Below are positions 1-10,700 of a stretch of 64,000 nucleotides of DNA, piece after piece. This DNA is from Hygrophila difformis (lineage: Eukaryota > Streptophyta > Magnoliopsida > Lamiales > Acanthaceae), in the NCBI GenBank assembly GCA_030278955.1, contig JAOANR010000005.1:28821849-28885848 (forward strand). The letters are read 5' to 3'. The position numbers and the translations under genes are program-made. The notes under the pieces are model-generated. The model did not search any database, was not told the origin of the DNA, and saw nothing but the letters and a program-made list of their open reading frames with translations. Position 1 is the stretch's first letter. Each line of letters begins with the position of its first letter.

Positions 1-3000
1 TCGTCGGCCATGTCGGTAAACCGGTGCCCGTCGGGTGGCGTGTCAGTAAAATGGTGCCCGTCGGGCATGTCGGCAAAACGATGTCCGTCAGTTGGCGTGT
101 CGGTAAAACGGTGCTCGTCGGGTCGCCTTTCGGTAAAATGGTGCCCGTCGGGTGGCGTGTTGGTAAAATGGTGCCCGTCGTGTGACACGTTAGCTCCCAT
201 CCACACAGAGCCCGTCGGGTGGATTGTTGGTAAAATGGTGCTTGTCGGCCATGTCGGTAAAACGGTGCCCATCGGGTGGCGTGTCGGTAAAACGGTGGCC
301 GTCGAGACGCATGTCGGCAAAACGGTGCCCGTCGGGTGGTGTGTCGGTAAAACGATGGCCGTCGGGTCGCCTGTCGGTAAAATCGAACCCGTCGGGCGGC
401 GTGTCGGTAAAATGGTGCCCGTCGCGTGGCACGTTTGCTCTTATCCACACGGTGCCCGTCGGGTGGCTTGTCGACAAAACGGTGCCCGTCGGGTGGCGTG
501 TCGGTAAAACGGTGCCCGTCGAGTGGCGTGTTGGTAAAACGGTACCCGTCGGGTGGCCTGTCGGTGAAACGGTGCCCATCTGGTGGCCTGTCGGTGAAAC
601 GGTGCTCGTCGGCCATGTCGGTTAAACGGTGCCCGATGGGTGGCATCTCGGTAAAACGGTGCCCGTCGGGTGGCTTGTTGGCAAAACGGTGCCCAACGGG
701 TGGCGTTTCGGTAAAACGGTGCCCATCGGGTGGCCTGTTGGTAAAACAGTGCCCGTCGGGTGGCGAGTCGGTAAAACGGTGCCAGACGGGTGGCGTGTCG
801 GTAAAATGGTGCCCGTCGGGTGGCCAGTCGGTAAAATGGTGCTCGTCGGCCATGTCGGGAAAACGATGCCTGTCGGGTGGCGTGGCGGTAAAATGGTGCC
901 CGTCGGGTGGCTTGTCCGCAAAATGGTGCCCATCGGGTGGCGTGTGGATAAAATGGTGCACGTCGCATGGCACGTTAGCTCCCATCCACACAGTGCCCGT
1001 CGGGTGGATTGTTAGTAAAACGGTGCTTGTCGGCCATGTCGGTAAAACGGTGTCCGTCGTGTGGCGTGTCGGTAAAACGGTGCCCGTCCAGAGGCTTGTC
1101 GGCAAAACAATGCCCGTTGGGTGGCGTGTCAGTAAAACAGTGCCCGCCGGGTGGCATGTCGGTAAAACGGTGCTCGTCGGGTGGCATGTTGGCAAAACGG
1201 TGCCCATCGGGTGGTGTTCCGGTAAAACGGTGTCCATCGGGAGGCCTGTCGGTAAAACAGTGCCCGTTGGGTGGCGTGTTGCTAAAACGGTGCCTGACCG
1301 GTGGCGTGTCGGTAAAATGGTGCCCGTCGGGTGGCGTGTTGCTAAAACGGTGCCTGACGGGTGGGGGTGTCGGTAAAATGGTGCTCGTCGGCCATGTCGG
1401 GAAAACAATGCCCGTCGGGTGGCGTGTCGGTAAAACGGTGCCCGTCGGGAGGCTTGTCAGCAAAACGGTGCCCGTTGGGTTGCGTGTCGGTAAAATGGTG
1501 CCCACCGGGTGGGGTTTCGGCAAAACGGTGCCCGCCGGGTGGCATGTCGGTAAAACGGTGCCCGTCGGGTGGTTTGTCGGCAAAACGGTGCCCATCGGGT
1601 GGCGTGTCAGGAAAACGGTGCTCGTCGGTAGGCTTGTCGGCAAAACGGTGCCTGTCGGGTGGCACGTCGGCTCTCGTCCACACGGGTCACGTTGGCTGTC
1701 AAGTCGGCATAACAGTGCCCTTCGGGTGGCTCATCCGAAAAACGGTGCGCGTCGGGTGACGTGTCGGTAAAACGGTCCCCTTCGGGTGGCCTATCAGTAA
1801 ACGGTACCCGTCAGGTGGCGTGTCGGTAAAACGGTGCGCGTCAAGTGGTCTGTCGACAAAATCGTGCTCGGTGGGTGGCATGTCGGTAAAACAGTGCCCG
1901 TCGGGTGCCCTGTCGGTAAAACAGTGCCTGTCGAGCATGTCGGTAAAACGGTGCTCGTCGGCCATGTCGGTAAACCGGTTCCCGTCGGCTGGCGTGTCGG
2001 TAAAATTGTGCCCGTCGGGCATGTCAGCGTAACGGTGCCCGTCAGTTGGCGTGTCGGTAAAAACGGTGCCCATCGGGTCACCTGTCGGTAAAATGGTGCC
2101 CGTCGGGTGGCGTGTCGGTAAAATGGTGCCCGTCGCGTGGCACGTTAACTCCCATCCACACAGTGCCCCTCGGGTGGCTTGTTGGTAAAACGGGGCTTGT
2201 CGGACATGTCGGTAAAACGGTGCCCATCGGGTGGCGTGTCGGTAAAACGGTGCCCGTCGGGTCGCCTGTTGGTAAAATGGTGCCCGTCGGGTGGCGTGTC
2301 GGTAAAACTGTGCCCGTTGTGTGGCACGTTTGCTCTTATTGACACGGTGCCCGTCGGGGTGGCTTGTGAACAAAACGGTGCCCGTTGGGTGGCATGTTGA
2401 CAAAACAGTGCCCGTCGGGTGGCGTGTCGGTAAAACTGTGCCCGTTGTGTGGCACGTTTGCTCTTATTGACACGGTGCCCGTCGGGGTGGCTTGTGAACA
2501 AAACGGTGCCCGTCGGGTGGCATGTTGACAAAACAGTGCCCGCCGGGTGGCGTGTCTGTAAAACAGTGCCCATCGGGTGGCCTGTCGGTGAAACGGTGCC
2601 CGTCGGGTGGCCTGTCGGTAAAACGGTGCTCGTAGGCTATGCCGGTAAATGGTGCCCGTGGCGTGGCGTGTCGATAAAACAGTGCCCGTCAGGTGGTATG
2701 TCGGTAAGTGGTGCCCGTCGGGTGGCCAGTCGGTAAAATGTTGCTCGTCCGCCATGTCGGGAAAACAATGCCCGTCGGGTGGCGTGTCGGTAAAACGGTG
2801 CCCGTCGGGAGGCTTGTCCGCAAAATGGAGCCCGTCAGGTGACGTGTCGGTAAAATGGTGCCCGTTGAGTGGCGTGTCAATAAAACGGTGCCCGTCGGGT
2901 GGCCAGTCGGTAAAACAGTGCTCCTCGGCCATGTCGATAAACGGTGCCCGTCGGGTGGCATGTCGATGAAACAGTGCCCGTCGGGTGGCCTGTTGGCAAA

Positions 3001-4835
3001 ACGGTGCCCGTTGGGTGGCACGTCGGCTCTCGTCCACACGGGTCACTTTAGGTGTCAAGTCGGCATAACAGTGCCCGTCGGGTGGCTTATCGAAAAAAAA
3101 CGGTGCCCGTCGGGTGATGTGTCGGTAAAATGGTGCCCGTCGGGTGGCCTGTCAGTAAAAAGGTACCCGTCAGGTGGCTAGTCGGTAAAACAGTGCGCGT
3201 CGAGTGGTCTGTCGACAAAGCATGTCGGTAAAACCGTGCCCGTCGGCCATGTCGGTAAACCGGTGCCCGTCGGGTGGCGTGTCGGTAAAATGGTACCCGC
3301 CGTGCATGTCGGAAAAACGGTGCCCGTCAGTTGGCGTGTCGGTAGAACGGTGTCCGTCGGGTCGCCTTTCGGTAAAATGGTGCCCGTCAGGTGGCGTGTC
3401 GGTAAAATGGTGCCCGTCGCATGGCACGTTAGCTCCCATCCACACAATGCCCGTCAGGTGGTTTATTGGTAAAACGGTGCTTATCGACCATGTCAGTAAA
3501 ACGGTGCCCGTCGGGTGGGGTGTCGGTAAAACGGTGCCCGTCGAGAGGCTTGTCGGCAAAACAGTGCCCGTCGGGTGGCGTGTCGGTAAAACGGTGCCCG
3601 TCGGGTTGCCTATCGGTAAAATGGTGCCCGTCGGGTGGCGTGTCGGTAAAACGGTGCCCGTCAGGTTGCCTATCGGTAAAATGGTGCCCGTCGGGTGGCG
3701 TGTCGGTAAAACGGTGCCCGCCGCGTGGCACGTTAGCTCTTATCCACACGGTGCCCGTCGGGTGGCTTGTCGACAAAACGGAACCCGTCGGGTGGCATGT
3801 AAACAAAACAGTGCCCGTCGGGTGGCGTGTCGGTAAAACGGAGCCCGTCGGATGGCCGTCTGTAAAACGGTGCCCGTCGGGTGACATGTTAGCAAAATAG
3901 TGCTCGTCGCGTGGCATGTCGGTAAAACAGTGCTCGTGCGATGGCGTGTCAGTAAAACTGTGCCCGTCGGGTGGCCTATCGGTAAAACGGTGCCCGACGG
4001 GTGGCATGTCAGTAAAATGATGCCCGTCCATTGGCTTGTCGGCAAGACGGTGCCCGTCGGGTGGCACGTCGGCTCTCGTCCATACGGGTCACGGAAGGTG
4101 TCAAGTTGGCATAAGAGTGTCCGTCGGGTGGCTTATCGAAAAAAATGTTGCCTGTCGGAAGGCGTGTCAGTAAAACGGTGCCCGTCGGGTGGCCTGTTAG
4201 TAAAATGGTACCTGTCCGGTAGCGTGTCGGTAAAACGGTGCTCGTCGGCCATGTCGGTAAACCGGTGCCCGTCGGGTGGCTTGTCGGTAAAATGGTGCCC
4301 GTAGGGTGGCGTGTCGATAAAACGGTGCCTGTCGGGAGGCGTGTCGATAAATGGTGCCCGTCGCGTGGCGTGTCGATAAAACGGTGCTCGTCGAGTGGCG
4401 TTTCGGTAAAACGGTGCCCGTCGGGTGGCATGTCGGACAAACGGTGCCCGTCAGGTGGCGTTTCGGTAAAACGGTGCCCGTTGGGTGGCCTGTCGGTAAA
4501 ACGGTGCCCGTTGGGTGGCGTTTCGGTAAAACGGTGCCCGTTGGGTTCCCTGTCGGTAAAACGGTGCCCGTCGCGTGGCGTGTCGATAAACGGTGCCCGT
4601 CGAGTGGCGTGTCGGTAAAACGGTGCCCGTCGGGAAGCTTGTCCGCAAAATGGTGCCCGTCGGGTGGCGTCTCGGTAAAATAATGCCCGTCGGGCATGTC
4701 GGCAAAACGGTGCCCGTCGGGTGGCGTGTCGGTAAAACGGTGCCCGTCGGGTGGCGTGTCGGTAAAATGGTGCCCGTCGGGTGGCCAGTCGGTAAAAACG
4801 GTGCTCCTCGACCATGTCGGTAAAACGGTGCCCGT
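1..4835. repeat. 30-bp satellite array, left block
   Basis: Tandem units of about 30 bp with the core GGTGCCCGTCGGG and the end TCGGTAAAAC, differing from each other at several bases. Units of changed length, such as the GGCCATGTCGG or GGGCATGTCGG forms, interrupt the rhythm. Three kinds of longer interruption recur: A (ACGTTAGCTCCCATCCACAC, near 188, 970, 2140, 3426), B (TTGCTCTTAT or similar, near 430, 2320, 2453, 3731) and C (CGGCTCTCGTCCACACGGGT or close, near 1662, 3028, 4067). Their order suggests a higher-order repeat of roughly 1.3-2 kb. Long open frames occur in several frames on both strands and encode 10-residue repeats; this follows from the unit length and is not evidence of a gene. 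The block reaches the window start and a gap on its right, so true length is unknown. Confidence 0.95.
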
Positions 4836-5335
4836 NNNNNNNNNNNNNNNNNNNNNNNNNNNNNNNNNNNNNNNNNNNNNNNNNNNNNNNNNNNNNNNNN
4901 NNNNNNNNNNNNNNNNNNNNNNNNNNNNNNNNNNNNNNNNNNNNNNNNNNNNNNNNNNNNNNNNNNNNNNNNNNNNNNNNNNNNNNNNNNNNNNNNNNNN
5001 NNNNNNNNNNNNNNNNNNNNNNNNNNNNNNNNNNNNNNNNNNNNNNNNNNNNNNNNNNNNNNNNNNNNNNNNNNNNNNNNNNNNNNNNNNNNNNNNNNNN
5101 NNNNNNNNNNNNNNNNNNNNNNNNNNNNNNNNNNNNNNNNNNNNNNNNNNNNNNNNNNNNNNNNNNNNNNNNNNNNNNNNNNNNNNNNNNNNNNNNNNNN
5201 NNNNNNNNNNNNNNNNNNNNNNNNNNNNNNNNNNNNNNNNNNNNNNNNNNNNNNNNNNNNNNNNNNNNNNNNNNNNNNNNNNNNNNNNNNNNNNNNNNNN
5301 NNNNNNNNNNNNNNNNNNNNNNNNNNNNNNNNNNN
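4836..5335. other. Assembly gap (500 N)
   Basis: Exactly 500 N, the usual placeholder for a gap of unknown size. It lies between the satellite and the Helitron, so the satellite edge and the 5' part of the Helitron are missing. Confidence 0.99.
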
Positions 5336-6347
5336 TTTGGTGGTGACTTTAGACAGATCCTTCCTGTAATTCCAAAAGGAACAAGGCAACAGATTGTAAA
5401 TGCAAGTTTGAATTCTTCAAAATTATGGAATCTGTGCACAGTCTTCAAATTAAACCAAGAATATGAGACTCCAAACTGCGTCTACACCTGATGACAGACT
5501 CAGAACTAGACATTTTTTCGAGATGGTTATGTTCTCTTGGAGATGGTCTTCTTAATAAAGACAATGATGGTCTGGGAAATGTAGAGATTCCTCCTGATTT
5601 AATCATTCATTACAAGGATGATCCTGTAAGTGCAATTGTCTCAGCTGTATATCCTTCCTTTGAAGATCAGATGTTTAACTCAAGTTATCTGAAAGAGCGT
5701 GCTATTCTTGCTCCACAATCAAGTCTGTTGATGTTATTAATGCTGATATGATGTCACTCAACAAAGAAGAAAGCAGGACATATTTTAGTGCAGATGTTGC
5801 ATCTCCTTCCGAAGGCGGTTTCTCAAGTTTCTCCGAGATTCATACTCAGGAATTCCTCAATTCCATTAATTGTTCGGGCGTGCCTGCACATTCTCTCATG
5901 CTGAAAATTGGAACACCAGTAATGTTGCTCAGAAACATTGATTCAACTAATGGACTGTGCAACGGAACAAGATTGGTTCTCACAAGAATGGGGAAAAATG
6001 TACTTGAGGGAGAAGTATTGAATGGTGACCGTACTGGAGATAGAGTCTTGATTTCACGAATGAGCATGACGTCTTCTGATCGCAGGATACCTTTTAAATT
6101 TGTAAGACGACAATTTCTTCTAATTGTCTCTTATGCCATGACGATCAACAAGAGCCAAGGTCAGTCTTTACATCACGTTGGAGTTTTCTTGAATGAACCA
6201 GTTTTCACTCATGGACAATTATACGTTGCTGCTTCACGTGTTGTGAGGCGTTCCGGTTTGAAATTTTTATTGTCTAGAAGTCATAATCTTGATGAAAATA
6301 ATCTGACATTGAATGTGGTGTATAGAGAAGTTCTTCAAAAGATTTGA
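5336..6347 (+). pseudogene. Helitron PIF1-type helicase, C-terminal fragment
   Basis: The first bases encode [15 protein letters not shown], the Walker-B-proximal motif of Helitron/PIF1 helicases. Downstream come the conserved blocks LKIGTPVMLLRNID, LCNGTRL, YAMTINKSQGQSL and GQLYVAASRV, i.e. the C-terminal RecA-like helicase domain in order. The frame breaks at about 5465-5490 (two shifts within ~30 bp) and again near 5720-5750; the last open piece runs 5748-6347 to a normal stop. The N-terminal Rep nuclease and Walker A are in the gap. It is a non-functional relic; the identification as Helitron rather than cellular PIF1 is supported by the Helitron 3' terminus 1.2 kb downstream. Confidence 0.88.
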
Positions 6348-7239
6348 ACAGTTTTGTTTCATCATTTACCATCTCTAAACAATTTATTTTTCTTTAGTTA
6401 TCAATACATCATTCATGAGTTTTATTTTTAGTTTAATGTATGAATCAAATTTCAATTCATATAAATATTTAATTATATTTGACGTTGGGATTGTAATTTT
6501 AATTAAAATATATTTGAATTTAATTATACATTTTATAAATGAATTATTTTTACGTAATAATAAAAAGAACACAATGTTTTCCAGAATTATTTAAGATGAT
6601 TTAATAATTTATGAGATGAATGGTTTAGTCTTTTTTACTCCCAAATACTGTTTTTGTATAGATTCATTGATTCCAAATTAATAGCAGACATGAATCCATG
6701 TGCGTATAATCATAATATTATTCATTACAAGCGAAATGTATCTATGCTAATTATCAGGATTTTTTTGTAATATCATTTATTTAGATTATTCAACAGTTTA
6801 TTTTTCTCTTTAGTTAACAATATTCTATTTATTTATGTTATGCATTGAATACAATCTAAGTGTTCTCTTACAATAATTTATCAATTCATGTCTCACTTCA
6901 ATCCCCTACATATTATATCGTTTAATATACAACTTTGAATATATTATATACACTATTGTTATTTGTTATAGGACCAAAGTTGTAATTTTTCATTCAAAGT
7001 TGTTAAAAATGCTATAAAAAATAATATTATTTACGAATTCCATGTTTTTTGCCATCAAATTTGTTTTTTTTTTTAAAATAAATTTTACATTGAACGGATA
7101 ATTTGTAAAATTACTGAAGCAAATATAAGGACAATCTGTTGTTTATACAAAGAAATATTAAAATTATATTTTTTTTTTATTACTCTAACATATAAATTAT
7201 ATCTTAACTACAGGACTAAATAATACTATTAATCATATA

Positions 7240-7499
7240 CTTCATCCGTTTTTTAAAGATAGCTACTGACCAACACAGCACGCAGTCCAATGCACAATTT
7301 AAACCATTAATAACTCAAATTCGGTCGAAGTAAAAATTCTAAAACTTCGGTATTTAAAAAATACAAGATCAAACGAATCTAACAAGATCTCACTTGGCTA
7401 TATTTCAACTTGTATATCTATGATAAAACTTCAAATCAAAGTGTTTAGGTGAATATTGTCAATTTTACCAACGTAGCTATCTTTTCCAAACGGAGAGAG
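7240..7499. mobile_element. Stowaway-like MITE inside the Helitron
   Basis: 260 bp bounded by TA on each side (7238-7239, 7500-7501). Terminal inverted repeats: left begins CTTCATCCGTTTTTTAAAGA and continues TAGCTAC, right ends GTAGCTATCTTTTCC plus AAACGGAGAGAG. TA target duplication and a CTCC.TCCGT-type terminus are typical of Tc1/mariner Stowaway elements. No coding capacity. It is nested in the Helitron, so it is the younger insertion. Confidence 0.85.
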
Positions 7500-7553
7500 T
7501 ATTATTTTAAACATTAGAATATAAATATAAATAAATTACAATTTATTAAAAAA

Positions 7554-7583
7554 TTCCGCGGGTACCGCGGGTGGTATGTCTAG
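7554..7583 (+). other. Helitron 3' terminal hairpin and CTAG
   Basis: Overlapping CCGCGG palindromes around GGTACC can fold into a short GC stem; after a further 9-10 bases the sequence CTAG ends at 7583 and T follows. This is the diagnostic 3' structure of plant Helitrons and fixes the element's right border. Confidence 0.82.
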
Positions 7584-7790
7584 TATAAATTAAGATTCAA
7601 AAATAGATTGTTGCAAAACCAAGTTTAAATGAGAAAAAGGGGCTCCACAATAGAGTACTGGTCTTCCATTATTCATTAGTCATCACTCATCATCTTCTAA
7701 ATTTGAATTTCATTCAGTCTACTCCCCCCGCTCCCTTTATTTCTCTCTGCTCGAAATCGGCCGAGATTCGTAGAAACTCTGCCAAGTGCG
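7584..7790 (+). promoter_or_regulatory. Residual proximal promoter and 5' UTR of RUK
   Basis: 207 bp between the Helitron end and the RUK ATG. It contains a pyrimidine-rich stretch (around 7715-7750, CCCCCCGCTCCC then TTTCTCTC) typical of plant 5' leaders, and no clear TATA box at the expected spacing. Promoter elements further upstream would have to lie in the Helitron or beyond it. The transcription start is not determinable here. Confidence 0.5.
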
Positions 7791-10700
7791 ATGAATCACT
7801 ACCATATCTATGAAGCCATTGGACACGGAAAATATTCGGTAATTTCTGCTGCATATTCGAAAACGATTCCGATTTGTTGTGGCTGGATTTTGATTTCTTT
7901 CCGTGGAATGTTGCAGACTGTGTACAAAGGCAGAAAGAAGAAGACTATCGAGTATTTCGCGATTAAGAGCGTGGATAAATCTCATAGGAACAAGGTTCTT
8001 CAAGAAGTAAGAATTCGTACATTTTAGTTTTTAATTAATTTTGCGGGGCAAGTGTTTTCTGCTGCCAAATCTAGCGGACACAATATTGATGCTGCTCACT
8101 CACGCGCGCGCGCACACACATTTTGTGTTGAATTTTTGTTTATTTTGGTTCGTATTCCCTAAACTTCAATTCCGTAAGCTATTGAATTGGGTGCCGCTGA
8201 GTATTTAGCGTGCTGCTGCTCCTTTAAAAAAAAATTTGCCCTTAATAGGGTTAATGTGAAGCGGATTTATTGTCAATATACTCTTCCCTTTTCACTATTG
8301 CTTTACATCTTCAAGGAATTATGATTACATTCCAACTGAAAGTGAGTGAAAATGCGAAGTGCAATGGAAGAGTTTCTGGAGCTACAATAGAAATTTTATC
8401 ACATTTCAGGAAATGCGGAAATTGTTTTGCTTGTTGAAAACCGGAGATTTAGATATGCAGCATGATTTTTACGTTCGCTCTTAGCTGTCCATCCCATTTC
8501 CACTGAAATGAAATATGTGAAGCACTGAAGCTTGTTAAGCGTCATCAGGCTGCGGGCAAAGAAGCCCCGCAACAGCATATTCACTGTGTGGCACAACATG
8601 GGCCAGCATTTTTAGCTTGAGTTCGATACATCTCTACCTCATTTACATTCTCAATTATGTATAACTCACTTATAACATGGGATTAATTACAATTCTAACC
8701 TTGTTGGTATCCCTTTGATTGAGCAAAGAAGCCAAGCAATATCACGTGTAGAGAGTAGGACACTGTGGTGGTTAAAAGTGAGCTCTTTGATTTGGGGAAA
8801 ATATAAGAAAGTATGAGAGAATGGAGTATGTATAAAGAAGAAACTTTCTTTTTTGTACTTTAGCTCTATAATTAAATTCTTATCAAACATAGCATAGACT
8901 CAATTTTATTTTAATCAGATTTCTGCTTAGAAAATCCTTTGATCATCTTTTGATTTCAGGTGAGAGTTCTTCATACTTTGGATCATTCAAATGTGCTAAA
9001 GTTCTACTCATGGTAAGAGTTGTAGTTGCACGGACAAGTATATTCTTTCTTATGGATTACTTTAATGCAAGACAATAATGGTGCGTAAATTAGATTGTTT
9101 GGTCTCAATCATTTTCTCATCAACTGATATTGCAGGTACGAAACATCAGCTCATTTGTGGTTAGTCTTGGAGTACTGTGTTGGAGGAGATTTGATGACCT
9201 TATTGCAACAGGTGATCCATTGTTTACTAGTCATGTCATACAATTTGCTTGAATGGGTCAAGGTGCAAGCAATTCCCAATTTTTTATTTTTACTTCTAAA
9301 CTATTGGTCCGCAGTGCTGATGGAATCAAGATAAGTATCTAACTATCATTGACTTATTCTGGGATTTATACAATTAAGCACCAAGAAAAGAAGCTCTTGG
9401 AGAAAATGAAAAGATCAAAAGAGAATGCTCATGATTGAGGCGTGTTCTCTGGCTCTTAAGAATTTTTGTCTAAAAGCTGCTTGCAAACACAAAGTGACGC
9501 TAGCTTGCTGAAGATGGACATAATATTTTATAGACATGACTCACATCATTTTGTTTTTGATATGACTAATTATGCATAGGATACTTCCCTTGATAAGTGC
9601 CATGAGAAGTATGACCTGTCTGGTCACTTTTATTTTGCTCTTTAACCAACCTTTCCGTTTGAGTGTGTTTTCACATTTTATCTGCTGTACCATTCTCCTA
9701 TTGCATACTTCTCGTACTAGCCGCAATTTTTATTTTATTTTATTTATTTGTTTTTCTGAACTTATATCAACCTCATTGCTTTCAGTATAATTTAATGAAT
9801 TAATTGCAGGATGGTAAGCTTCCTGAAGAATCTATACATGATTTGGCTCATGATCTTGTTAATGCTCTTCAGTAAGAATCAAATCTTAGCGCCAGACTTC
9901 TGGTTTATTTTGCAAGTTAGTGTGTTTTTTCAATTATTAATGGAATCGTGAACAGGTATCTGCATTCAAAAGGCATTATTTACTGTGACTTAAAACCATC
10001 AAATGTTTTACTGGATGAAAATGGGCATACAAAGGTATAATGCATCTCTTCCCCTTCATATACTACTTTGGGAGTTGTACAGTTCTGATGAAAAGCCCCT
10101 TTAACTTCTGTACTGCAGCTTTGTGACTTTGGGTTAGCAAGGAAACTGAATGATATATCAATCACGCCTTCTTCAAAGGTGGGTTAACGAGTGCATATTT
10201 TCACTCATTCTGTCATCTCTAACTTATCGGTTGAAATTGTCATTCTTTTCTGGTTGTCTTCATCTAAAATGCCTTGACTGATTACTATTTCGTGTTTTCT
10301 TTGGATGACTAGTTACCACAAGCAAAGCGTGGAACTCCGTGTTACATGGCTCCTGAATTATTCGAAGATGGAGGTGTCCATTCATATGCATCTGATTTCT
10401 GGGCCCTTGGTTGTGTGCTATATGAGTGCTATACCGGCAGGCCTCCATTTGTTGGAAAGGAATTCACTCAATTGGCAAAATCTATTCTTTTAGATGCACT
10501 TCCTGATCTACCTGGCACTCCGTCCCGTCCGTTTGTAAATTTGATAAATTCTCTCTTGATCAAAGATCCTGCTGAAAGGATACAGTGGCCTGAACTTTGC
10601 AACCATGCTTTTTGGAGAACGAAATTTGTTCTGCTGACATTACCTCCCCAGCCTGCTTTCGCTAACATGATTGAGCTGTCTTCTGAACCACATCTTACAG

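Larger units (their letters stand above)
5336..7583 (+). mobile_element. Helitron, 3' part, decayed
   Basis: The left side holds the C-terminal helicase part of a Helitron Rep/helicase. The right side ends in a classic Helitron 3' terminus: a GC hairpin of overlapping CCGCGG blocks (7554-7571), then a short spacer and CTAG (7580-7583), followed by T, the expected base after insertion between A and T. Between helicase and terminus lies ~1.2 kb of AT-rich DNA with no gene, containing a MITE at 7240-7499. The 5' end (TC terminus, Rep domain) is lost in the gap. Rolling-circle transposition is family knowledge; this copy cannot make a working protein. Confidence 0.8.

Noticed and set aside
10..4823. 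Many long open frames with 10-residue repeats (SVKRCPSGGV, GKTVPVGWRV and others) on both strands
   Set aside because: The satellite unit is 30 bp and low in stop codons, so several frames stay open at once. No start context, no domain, and frames on both strands are equally open. They are not genes.
1..4835. CRISPR-like array
   Set aside because: Units are contiguous with no unique spacers, and the context is a plant nuclear genome.
7791..8027. Short 78-codon gene starting at the RUK ATG
   Set aside because: It is exon 1 read through intron 1 into exon 2; GT/AG sites and the kinase glycine loop show that the intron is removed.
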